From DYHD01 sp037445375 (lineage in GTDB: Bacteria; Nitrospirota; Thermodesulfovibrionia; Thermodesulfovibrionales; Dissulfurispiraceae): a stretch of 12,429 nucleotides of DNA. The stretch's first letter is position 1; every line of letters starts with the position of its first letter. The notes beneath the pieces were generated by a model, which did not search any database, was not told the origin of the DNA, and saw only the letters and a program-made list of their open reading frames with translations. The stretch covers positions 1 through 12,429 of the forward strand of contig JBBIKS010000070.1 of NCBI GenBank assembly GCA_037445375.1, written 5' to 3'. Of the stretch, positions 1 through 5,847 are shown piece after piece. Position numbers and translations under genes: made by a program.

Positions 1-107
1 AAAAAACTTTTTTAACCCCAAAAGTGCAATTAGCTTTTTATATAGCAGGCGTGGACATTAAACCACTCCCCACTGTCAAGACAGAAAAATGGGTTGTATT
101 TGGTGGA

Positions 108-443
108 TTAACTATCGAGCATCTCGATCATTATTGTTTTTGGACCGTTGTCCAATATATCATATATGTTAATTTGTAGAAAATATTCATAGCTAATTAC
201 TACCATGCCGCGTGGCAGGTTAATGCTGGGGAATTTCCTTTCAGTGGGATTGTGACGCTTTATTTTTTCTTTAATAGGTATATCCTCGGAATGGCAGGGA
301 ATTATGGGTCCTATAACTCTTTTAGGATTAGTATATAGCCTCGCAATATCATAATCATAAATGATATCATGATCGCCTTTCCTGATATTAACTCTTTTAT
401 TTTTACTTACTGGGGAATGTATATTGTCCAGAACATTATTCAT
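108..443 (-). CDS. doubtful minus-strand ORF, 111 aa, hypothetical
   Basis: This open frame would encode a 111-residue soluble protein rich in Ile, Asp and Lys. I recognise no family. A stretch near residues 29-42 (DYDIARLYTNPKRV) faintly recalls the start of ORF6N-type domains (D-x-DLA-x-LY), but the rest does not follow that pattern. It overlaps the first 75 bases of the M56 peptidase gene on the other strand, and no good ribosome binding site precedes its ATG. In AT-rich DNA such an ORF can occur by chance. It is listed because it is the only sizeable frame in the first 368 bases; otherwise that stretch shows nothing recognisable. Confidence 0.2.
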   Translation of the reverse strand: MNNVLDNIHSPVSKNKRVNIRKGDHDIIYDYDIARLYTNPKRVIGPIIPCHSEDIPIKEKIKRHNPTERKFPSINLPRGMVVISYEYFLQINIYDILDNGPKTIMIEMLDS

Positions 444-1385
444 TCTATGATTGCTTTTTTAGTTGTTGAGATAGCAATTATTTCATGGAAGATCAGGACA
501 CCTAATCTACAACAATGGTTCCGTATTTTGGTAATATTTTTACCAGTCGCAGCATTTCCTTTCTATCAATTGCTGTCTCCGCACAGAGGCGATGTTTATT
601 TTAGAGTAAACAGCCTTTTTGACAGCAATAGATTACTCTTTTTAGAGATATGGGACGGCATTTCTGTCCTTACTATTTTCGTTTTGATACTGGCTTTTAC
701 AACACTAATTTTTATTATTCAGGAACTTGTGCCTGTAATCTCTGACATATTGAAAAAAAAACCTATAGCAGAGGAAGATGTTAGTGAAGATATAGATGAA
801 TCAATGGAAATAAAAGTAGCAGCAGCCCTCAACGGACTGCCTGTTGACAGACATGCTGTAAAGATTTTGAATGACAGCGATCTGATTCTTTTTTCCACTA
901 CTGGTAAGGAGCCAAAAATTTATGTTTCTACCGGCATAATAGAATCATTCAGTGAAGACCATCTTAATGTAGCCTTTGCCCATGAAATAGCTCATATCCA
1001 AAGGAGTAGGAGACCAGTTCTTATTCTCGCATATTTGTTCAGAATTATTATGTTCTTCAATCCTGTAGCCATGGTTGAGTTTAGAAGACTTGCTCAGGAA
1101 GAAGAAAAAGTATGCGATGATATTGCAATCCAACTGACAGGCAAGCCTGATGTTTTGACAGAAGCGGTTGAAATATTAAGAGCATCGCCGGAAAACCTCA
1201 AAGTGGAGACAGACAAAGGGATTGAAGGTATAGTATCAGCAGTTGAAAATTATAGTCATGATATTCTCCTGCAAACCAGAATTCAAAGAATCGCCCAGTA
1301 CAGTCAGGACGATATTGAATGGTGGGGAATACCATACTGTTTGACTGCAACCATCATAATCTGTATAAACTACTTTGTTGTTTAA
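369..1385 (+). CDS. membrane-embedded M56-family (BlaR1-like) zinc metallopeptidase
   Basis: Predicted 338-residue integral membrane protease. Hydrophobic segments lie near residues 17-38, 50-70, 95-120, 213-233 and 319-338. The zinc motif HEIAH is at 205-209, with His205 and His209 as ligands and Glu206 as catalytic base. A downstream EKVCD (246-250) supplies the expected third ligand in the E-x3-D pattern seen in M48/M56 peptidases (EREMDCD-type in BlaR1/MecR1). Unlike BlaR1 there is no C-terminal penicillin-binding sensor domain; the protein ends in a last TM segment. M56 genes often sit beside a BlaI/MecI-type repressor, but none is visible here. The start is uncertain: ATGs at 369, 417 and 447 are all in frame, none has a good Shine-Dalgarno sequence, and 369 gives the longest product. 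The next gene starts directly after its stop codon. Confidence 0.82.
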   Translation: MIAFPDINSFIFTYWGMYIVQNIIHSMIAFLVVEIAIISWKIRTPNLQQWFRILVIFLPVAAFPFYQLLSPHRGDVYFRVNSLFDSNRLLFLEIWDGISVLTIFVLILAFTTLIFIIQELVPVISDILKKKPIAEEDVSEDIDESMEIKVAAALNGLPVDRHAVKILNDSDLILFSTTGKEPKIYVSTGIIESFSEDHLNVAFAHEIAHIQRSRRPVLILAYLFRIIMFFNPVAMVEFRRLAQEEEKVCDDIAIQLTGKPDVLTEAVEILRASPENLKVETDKGIEGIVSAVENYSHDILLQTRIQRIAQYSQDDIEWWGIPYCLTATIIICINYFVV

Positions 1386-1937
1386 ATGAAAACACAACTA
1401 AATAAAATATCGAATATATTGAGCGGTTTGCTCTGGATGTCAGTATTGAGTGGGCTCGTTATCGCCCTTATTCTTATTTTTAACTGGCTGCCATCGCAAA
1501 TTCAGCAAAACACCGCACAGCAATATAACACCATTGAGGCAGCAAAAAAAGCTGCAGGAGTTAATAATATTCTGGTCCCTGTATATATCCCTGAATATAT
1601 CTCATGGCCTCCGTCTCTAATCCTTGCACAAAAGAAACCTTTTTATGCAGTTGTGATGGATTTCAAAAATATAAGAACCAATTATACACACCTATTCATA
1701 ATACAGTCATCAAGTCAGGAATCGGAAGCAAGGTTTCAGAAACTTGCCTTTACCGAGGTGCTGGAAGAGACTGAATATATATTGAAAGGGAAAAATGCCC
1801 TTCTCATTGTCGGTGAATGTAATAGAAGAGTCGAGTGCAGTAAGATAATCTGGCAGGATGGCGGCATTTATTGCTCAGTTTTTTTAATGTCATCATCTTT
1901 TGACCTTATTAAAATTGCCGAAAGCATGATTAGATAG
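1386..1937 (+). CDS. membrane-anchored extracytoplasmic protein of unknown function
   Basis: 183-residue protein with one N-terminal TM anchor (about residues 13-33) and a roughly 150-residue domain predicted to lie outside the cytoplasm. The domain carries three cysteines, two close together (GEC...VEC), and ends in a block of the form WQDGGIYCSVFLMSS followed by an ...IAESM helix. That ending resembles the layout of DUF4367-like domains (a W-x-x-GG-x-Y strand followed by an I-x-x-IA-x-S helix), but this is pattern resemblance only. Its ATG abuts the stop codon of the M56 peptidase and has no Shine-Dalgarno of its own, so translation is probably coupled. The pairing suggests it is a partner, substrate or regulator of the peptidase (inference). 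Confidence 0.75.
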   Translation: MKTQLNKISNILSGLLWMSVLSGLVIALILIFNWLPSQIQQNTAQQYNTIEAAKKAAGVNNILVPVYIPEYISWPPSLILAQKKPFYAVVMDFKNIRTNYTHLFIIQSSSQESEARFQKLAFTEVLEETEYILKGKNALLIVGECNRRVECSKIIWQDGGIYCSVFLMSSSFDLIKIAESMIR

Positions 1938-2056
1938 TGTCTGTTTATAAATTACGACTATTCACCATCCCCCAACTCCTCCCGTCGAGGGAGAGGCTTA
2001 ATGAAACACCTTGCAGCAAGCTACAGTATATCCTAAATTATCGGTCAATCCCCGCC

Positions 2057-2148
2057 ACCCGATTATGACTTTCGAGGGCAAGCTTGATCGGGGAATACAG
2101 AAAAAATAATAGCAACTGGATTGTCCCAGTCAAGCTAGACAATGACAG
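2057..2148. repeat. REP-like dispersed repeat, upstream copy
   Basis: A two-part repeat. The first 40 bases (2057-2096) match 9633-9672 without gaps at 32 of 40 positions by eye, with 15 identical bases at 2082-2096 and 9658-9672. The second part is an imperfect hairpin, ATTGTC (2120-2125) with GACAAT (2138-2143), around a loop containing GTCAAGC, followed by AATGACA. The copy at 9691-9717 has the same loop core and the same tail. Such short palindromic units are common intergenic repeats in environmental bacterial genomes. Confidence 0.7.
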
Positions 2149-2213
2149 ACTTACAGAAACACGGAAACTCTGCAGTAATCTGCAGGTAATTACAAGTTAA
2201 ACGATATATACTG

Positions 2214-2360
2214 TTAATCTTCCTTATGCCTTTCTTCCAAGCCATGCGCCCGCATTTTTCTGACAATAGAACTGCTCAATTTAGGACTTACTAATCCAAA
2301 TAAGATAATTTTTTTGAGAATATAGGAGTTTTTTCGTAGAAAAACAGGATATTCTTCCAA
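2214..2360 (-). pseudogene. possible 3'-end remnant of a minus-strand gene, unrecognised
   Basis: Read on the minus strand, 48 codons are open to a stop at 2214-2216. The product runs from LEEYPVFLRKN to a basic, gene-like ending (RKMRAHGLEERHKED). There is no ATG near the 5' end; the frame opens with TTG after a stop. Just upstream, a second frame is open from about 2473 and reads into the same place. The two frames could be joined at a run of seven A (minus strand, around 2309-2315), which suggests a frameshifted remnant. The joined sequence faintly recalls C-termini of family-2 glycosyltransferases, but this is not firm. The open length is short enough to be chance. Confidence 0.25.
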
Positions 2361-2404
2361 TTATAATTTGTTTTGCGAATTGATATTATTAAATTAACAA
2401 GATG

Positions 2405-2412
2405 AAAGGAGG
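2405..2412 (+). promoter_or_regulatory. orphan Shine-Dalgarno motif AAAGGAGG
   Basis: A perfect ribosome binding site that serves no recognised gene. The ATG at 2414 lies only one base after it, too close, and would give 31 residues. At the ideal distance (2421) the codon is ATC rather than ATG, and it opens a 17-codon frame ending at 2474. It may be the leader of a decayed gene or a standby site for the operon transcript. Confidence 0.25.
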
Positions 2413-2540
2413 TATGAGATATCATCAAGAAAACATTTTTCAAACCGAAGGTTATGGGTATAGATGCAGCCTAAAGCATCTTGAGAGAAATTTAAAAACT
2501 TATCACTAAATAAATTATACAACAAAGAAGGAGGTCTAAG

Positions 2541-2942
2541 ATGTTTTTCTACAAGGGCGGACAAACAGTAAAACAAGGTACTTATTGGGATTCTGAAAAG
2601 AATGTTAGGTTAGAAATTGAGGCGGGCGAAACTCTTCCGGGGAGCAGTAAGGAAATTTATTTTAAGCTTCCGGAGAGCTATTTTTTGATTCCTATTCTTC
2701 TGCTTGGTCTTTTTCTCTCGATGGCGCTTCCTTACGGCATGGGTGTAGTGGCATTCATCGCTATCATTATTCTGTCGGCAATGCTTTACACTGCCGGTAT
2801 GGCAAGTCTGCGACTCTTTAAAGAGATGCTCGGCAAAACAGCTACTTTTGATTACACTCCTACAACATCCTATATGGCTGGCAAAAAGACAAAGAAAAGA
2901 AATAAAGAAGACGAAGACGCCGACGATAAAACCGATAAATAG
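2541..2942 (+). CDS. small membrane protein, paralog 1 of 3 (GG-V-G-YW/LPG family)
   Basis: 133 residues, family not recognised. A soluble N-terminal region (about 1-45) carries Gly6-Gly7, Val10, Gly13, Tyr15-Trp16, Leu32-Pro33-Gly34, Tyr40 and Lys42. All of these recur at the same residue numbers in the genes at 3011 and 3510. A hydrophobic stretch (about 46-85, with PYG at 64-66) fits two TM segments or a hairpin. Then comes an amphipathic part with Pro107...Tyr111...Gly114 and a highly charged Lys/Asp/Glu tail. By the positive-inside rule, both ends are probably cytoplasmic. A strong GGAGG ribosome binding site precedes the start. As first gene of the redox operon it is probably a small subunit or assembly factor of the membrane complex (inference). 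It shares about 41 of the first 68 residues with the protein from 3510. Confidence 0.85.
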   Translation: MFFYKGGQTVKQGTYWDSEKNVRLEIEAGETLPGSSKEIYFKLPESYFLIPILLLGLFLSMALPYGMGVVAFIAIIILSAMLYTAGMASLRLFKEMLGKTATFDYTPTTSYMAGKKTKKRNKEDEDADDKTDK

Positions 2943-2956
2943 AGCCGGTTTTATCG
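2924..2956 (+). other. perfect 11-bp stem-loop over the stop codon of paralog 1
   Basis: CGATAAAACCG (2924-2934) is exactly complementary to CGGTTTTATCG (2946-2956), with an 11-base loop that contains the TAG stop (2940-2942). No T-run follows, so it is not a classical intrinsic terminator. It could stabilise or define a processing end of the mRNA and set the ratio of the first gene to those behind it (inference). Confidence 0.6.
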
Positions 2957-3010
2957 GCAGGCATTATAGATGTCTGCTGATAAGAGCAATACTCTCAAGG
3001 AGGTTGTAAA

Positions 3011-3427
3011 ATGGGCTTTCATAATGGTGGAACATTAGTATCAAGGGGTGTTTACTGGAATCCAGTAGACGGACATGATGTCAGTATCAAAAAACAAGGC
3101 ATTTTACCGGGAGACGAAGACAGAAAATACTTGAAGATTTCAACAGCGTCGCTTTTTATTGTTGCTCCTCTTATTGGTATGGCGTTTATCCTGTTCCTGC
3201 CGCTATTTGGTATTGGCGCACTGCTGACCCTATGTGCAATTCCTTTTATTAAGGCATCTTTTGAGATCATAGCGAGCGCAGTGCGTGTTTGCGCTGGTCT
3301 TCACAGCAGGCGCATTGTTCACAAATGGGGGTTTTCCGGCAGAACGCACAAGCGAGTGCCTGAGAAATCTGCTGATTTGCAAGGGAAAACAACGGAAACT
3401 GGTTCGCATGAAATTAAACATAATTAG
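3011..3427 (+). CDS. small membrane protein, paralog 2 of 3 (GG-V-G-YW/LPG family)
   Basis: 138 residues, family not recognised. It is the most divergent of the three paralogs but keeps Gly6-Gly7, Val10, Gly13, Tyr15-Trp16, Leu32-Pro33-Gly34, Tyr40 and Lys42 in register. Two hydrophobic segments lie at about 46-85, with PLFGIG where the others have PYG-x-G. The C-terminal region is basic and contains the HKWGFSG segment ending at Gly110, which aligns with the P-x3-[Y/F]-x2-G motif of its neighbours although Val replaces the Pro. Its tail is less acidic than that of paralog 1. The gene has a good ribosome binding site (AAGGAGG) and lies 68 bases after paralog 1, separated by the stem-loop around that gene's stop codon. 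The middle position and greater divergence suggest a distinct role within the same assembly (inference). Confidence 0.83.
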   Translation: MGFHNGGTLVSRGVYWNPVDGHDVSIKKQGILPGDEDRKYLKISTASLFIVAPLIGMAFILFLPLFGIGALLTLCAIPFIKASFEIIASAVRVCAGLHSRRIVHKWGFSGRTHKRVPEKSADLQGKTTETGSHEIKHN

Positions 3428-3509
3428 GTAAAATGAAGCATTGCTTGCTCAGAAATGCTTAGAGTAAGGCTATATTATAGCACATATTCGCTAAAAACTG
3501 GAGGATATC

Positions 3510-3920
3510 ATGTATTTTTTCAGAGGCGGGCAGATAGTAAAAAAAGGCACCTACTGGAAGTCAGAAAAGAATGCAAGGATAGTCCTTGAAGATGAAGATG
3601 TATTACCAGGAAGTGAGAGCGTGGTATATCTCAAGCTTCCTGAATGCTATCTTTTAATTCCGGTGCTATTGTTTGGACTCATTCTTTCAATAGCTATTCC
3701 TTATGGGATTGGCTTGATGCTCTTCGTCTTCTTATGCGCAATTCACAAAATGCTTTTCTCGATTGCAGATGAATTTGAGATGCTCGGAGGGAAAATATTT
3801 GCATACTTTATCACCGCATACAAACCACATAAAGCCTTCTTCGGGGGAATTTCAAGGAAATCAAAAGCCTCTAAAAAGAAGGATAAAAACGAAAGCAGCA
3901 AGTCTGATTACAAAAAATAA
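3510..3920 (+). CDS. small membrane protein, paralog 3 of 3 (GG-V-G-YW/LPG family)
   Basis: 136 residues, family not recognised. The N-terminus is closest to paralog 1: the GGQ-x-VK-x-GTYW block, SEKN at 18-21, LPGS at 32-35 and KLPE at 42-45 are identical. The hydrophobic segment (about 46-85) keeps LIP-x-LL-x-GL and PYG-x-G. The C-terminal part has Pro106...Phe110...Gly113 and a tail rich in Lys and Ser. A GGAGG ribosome binding site precedes the ATG. An 82-base gap before it holds a weak stem (AAGCATT 3436-3442 with AATGCTT 3454-3460). The likely topology is two TM segments with both ends cytoplasmic. Gene order places it in the redox operon, so a structural or electron-complex assembly role is the simplest inference. 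It has no heme, Fe-S or other cofactor motif. Confidence 0.85.
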   Translation: MYFFRGGQIVKKGTYWKSEKNARIVLEDEDVLPGSESVVYLKLPECYLLIPVLLFGLILSIAIPYGIGLMLFVFLCAIHKMLFSIADEFEMLGGKIFAYFITAYKPHKAFFGGISRKSKASKKKDKNESSKSDYKK

Positions 3921-3941
3921 CAGTCATCAAGGAGGTTTTTT

Positions 3942-4325
3942 ATGCACACACTATATGATTTTGTGAGTGAAACAAATGGAATCCAGTATTTGCTGGCGGT
4001 TTTATCCATTGTTGGTTTTATTATCTTTATTGAGATATTCAAACCAAAACCATTCAAGGGGTTAAGCAGAATGATTGATGATGATGTCGTATTTGTAAAA
4101 GAGCAAGGCAAAAGCAGTAATCTTCAGTTCATCAAAAACACCTTGACAGGAGGAGCTTATGCCGCTCTCTATGTTGCTGCAATTCCGCTGCTTTTTATGC
4201 ACGGTGTTGCGGTGCTGATGAGCAGATTATTTACCTCCGTATCTTACATAGGATGGAGCCCTGTAAGGGCATATTTTACAGGCAGGAATAAGGCAAAAAA
4301 ATCTGCGGGTAAAACCCCAAAATAA
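3942..4325 (+). CDS. small two-TM membrane protein of the redox operon
   Basis: 127 residues. It starts with a short amphipathic segment (LYDFVSETNGIQYLL), then TM1 (about 15-32), a charged cytoplasmic or periplasmic loop, TM2 (about 72-92) and a basic tail. The N-terminus differs from the three paralogs before it and recalls the small helper membrane proteins often found beside multiheme cytochrome/NrfD gene sets. The C-terminal segment has Pro107...Tyr111...Gly114 followed by Lys/Arg, matching the C-terminal motif of paralogs 1 and 3 at nearly the same positions. It has no cofactor motif. A strong AAGGAGG ribosome binding site precedes it, and it lies 21 bases after paralog 3. It is probably an accessory subunit of the same membrane complex (inference). 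Confidence 0.82.
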   Translation: MHTLYDFVSETNGIQYLLAVLSIVGFIIFIEIFKPKPFKGLSRMIDDDVVFVKEQGKSSNLQFIKNTLTGGAYAALYVAAIPLLFMHGVAVLMSRLFTSVSYIGWSPVRAYFTGRNKAKKSAGKTPK

Positions 4326-4364
4326 AATGTCTGACAACAAACCTATAAAGGAGGCATTTGAACA

Positions 4365-4832
4365 ATGAAACCTTCTGCAAATATGCGGCGGCTCATAATC
4401 TTAATTCTGCCATTATTTGTGATAGTGATTTTCATAGCGGCTGAAACTCCTGTTTTGGGGAAGTCTTTATCCATGCCACGCATAATCATTATCAATCATA
4501 TTCAGAAGCAGTATAGAGCTGTTAAATTTGACCATGCAGCTCATGTTTCTCTGGCAAGCGGCTGCGGGCAGTGTCACCACATGCATAATGACAAACAAAA
4601 TGCTACATGCAAAGAATGTCATACGCTTAGTTCGGCTAATTTTAAAGCTGCTGTTAAGGGAAGTTTTTTGCCGTGCAGCGCTTGCCATATTGACAACTCT
4701 CCAGAGTCGCCGGAAGTGCCGGGACTTAAAGTTGCCCTGCACAAGAAATGCTTTGAGTGCCACATGGGAATAGGCGACCTTGGCATTTCGCCTCAGGGGT
4801 GTGTCAAGACATGCCATACAAGAAATCAGTAA
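4365..4832 (+). CDS. pentaheme cytochrome c (class III / c7-like), CbcS-like position
   Basis: 155-residue exported c-type cytochrome. An N-terminal hydrophobic segment (about 9-27) acts as signal peptide or uncleaved anchor. Heme sites are CxxCH at 67-71 (followed by a second His, as in cytochrome c3), 82-86, 104-108 and 129-133, plus CVKTCH at 146-151, a CX3CH spacing. An upstream FDHAAH (55-60) supplies the distal His ligands typical of the c3/c7 fold. It stands directly before the Fe-S and NrfD-like genes, the same order as CbcS-CbcT-CbcU of Geobacter. The likely role is as a low-potential periplasmic electron carrier docking on the Fe-S subunit. The ribosome binding site AAAGGAGG lies a little far from the ATG. 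Confidence 0.88.
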   Translation: MKPSANMRRLIILILPLFVIVIFIAAETPVLGKSLSMPRIIIINHIQKQYRAVKFDHAAHVSLASGCGQCHHMHNDKQNATCKECHTLSSANFKAAVKGSFLPCSACHIDNSPESPEVPGLKVALHKKCFECHMGIGDLGISPQGCVKTCHTRNQ

Positions 4833-4848
4833 AGGGAGGTTATCAGCT

Positions 4849-5847
4849 ATGTCCGAAAAGGGGATAGGAAATATAGATGACAGCACAGATAAACGCAGCC
4901 CAGCAAATGCTTCCGGAACTTCGAGCGGCATTACCAGACGAAACTTTCTTTCGCTGTCAGCATTGGCGGCATGTGCCGGATTAGGCATTTCTACTAAAGC
5001 ACATGCCAGACCGGAGTTCAAAGGCTGGCCGGATAGCTATGGCATGCTTGTGGACTTTAATTTATGCGTTGGATGCAGAAGCTGTGAGAAGGCGTGCAAT
5101 GAAGAAAACAAGCTGCCAGCGCCCAAAAAGCCGTTTGATGATGACAAAGTCTTTGAAGAACTCAGGCAGCCTTCAGAAGAAGCCTATACAATAGTTAACC
5201 GTTACAATAATACAAAAAATCCATCAACGCCTCTTTACCGTAAAATTCAGTGCAATCATTGTTTAGAGCCTGCCTGCGCCACTGCGTGCCCCATCCGTGC
5301 ATATACTAAAACACCTGAAGGAGCTGTGATTTATAATGAGGATTTATGCTTCGGCTGTAGGTACTGCGTAGTTGCATGTCCATTTAATATACCGGGTTAT
5401 AGCTATCAAAGTGCGTTAGAACCTAAGATTATGAAATGCACATTTTGTTACCCAAGGATTAATAAAAAGCAACTGCCGGCATGTGCAGAGGCATGCCCCA
5501 GCGGAGCTCTCACATTTGGAAAGAGGGCGGATCTTATAAAGCTGGCGCGCAAGAGAATAATGGACAATAAAGAAAAATATATTGATTACATATATGGTGA
5601 GAATGAGGTTGGAGGCACTTCATGGCTGTATTTATCTGGTGTGCCTTTTGAGCAGCTCGGGTTTGCGGCCAACCTCCCGAAGAAACCTCTTATCGAGCTT
5701 ACAGAGGGTTATTTATCAATGGTGCCTGTTATTTTTACGACGTTCCCGGCTATATTTGCCGCTTTATATGCTACAACCCGTTATCGTGAGAAACAGGCGA
5801 AAAAAGAAAAAGATGATAAGCAGCCGAAGGAGGATTCTCATGAATAA
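4849..5847 (+). CDS. HybA/CbcT-like periplasmic four-cluster Fe-S subunit, Tat signal, C-terminal TM
   Basis: 332 residues from the ATG at 4849, chosen because a GGGAGG site precedes it and it gives a proper Tat signal (TRRNFL, Arg30-Arg31, followed by a hydrophobic stretch ending in AHA). Sixteen cysteines form four [4Fe-4S] sets: 73/76/79/83, 135/138/143/147, 167/170/173/177 and 197/200/212/216, with the usual interleaved ligation expected for this family. A C-terminal TM helix (about 299-318) and a Lys-rich tail match the architecture of E. coli HybA. It should pass electrons between the NrfD-like quinone protein encoded next and periplasmic cytochromes. Its end overlaps the start of that gene by 8 bases, indicating translational coupling. 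An upstream in-frame ATG at 4780 lies inside the cytochrome gene and is rejected. No hydrogenase subunits accompany it. Confidence 0.9.
   Translation: MSEKGIGNIDDSTDKRSPANASGTSSGITRRNFLSLSALAACAGLGISTKAHARPEFKGWPDSYGMLVDFNLCVGCRSCEKACNEENKLPAPKKPFDDDKVFEELRQPSEEAYTIVNRYNNTKNPSTPLYRKIQCNHCLEPACATACPIRAYTKTPEGAVIYNEDLCFGCRYCVVACPFNIPGYSYQSALEPKIMKCTFCYPRINKKQLPACAEACPSGALTFGKRADLIKLARKRIMDNKEKYIDYIYGENEVGGTSWLYLSGVPFEQLGFAANLPKKPLIELTEGYLSMVPVIFTTFPAIFAALYATTRYREKQAKKEKDDKQPKEDSHE

Larger units (their letters stand above)
1938..2540. other. 603-base intergenic region between the peptidase pair and the redox operon
   Basis: No intact gene is supported. It holds, in order: a weak GC-rich stem-loop (CTCCC 1979-1983 with GGGAG 1989-1993); a REP-like repeat (2057-2148) that recurs downstream of the redox operon; a probable minus-strand gene remnant ending at 2214; an isolated Shine-Dalgarno motif (2405-2412); and the leader of the operon, with its own ribosome binding site GGAGG just before the ATG at 2541. 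The operon promoter should lie here. TATAAT occurs at 2362-2367, but I found no convincing -35 partner at 17 bases. Confidence 0.6.

Noticed and set aside
3..179. Plus-strand frame open from the left edge (59 codons)
   Set aside because: It could be the end of an upstream gene, but the composition is not convincing, it has no recognisable motif, and it overlaps the equally doubtful minus-strand ORF.
4780..4848. N-terminal extension of the Fe-S protein from the ATG at 4780
   Set aside because: It would lie inside the cytochrome gene, lacks a ribosome binding site and would bury the Tat signal; the ATG at 4849 has GGGAGG upstream.
4467..5021. 184-residue open frame on the minus strand
   Set aside because: It lies antisense to the pentaheme cytochrome and the start of the Fe-S gene, both of which have clear cofactor motifs and ribosome binding sites; its product has no recognisable pattern.
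5582..5839. N-terminal extension of the NrfD-like protein from 5582
   Set aside because: It overlaps 258 bases of the Fe-S gene in another frame; the ATG at 5840 has a good GGAGG site and gives the usual family length.
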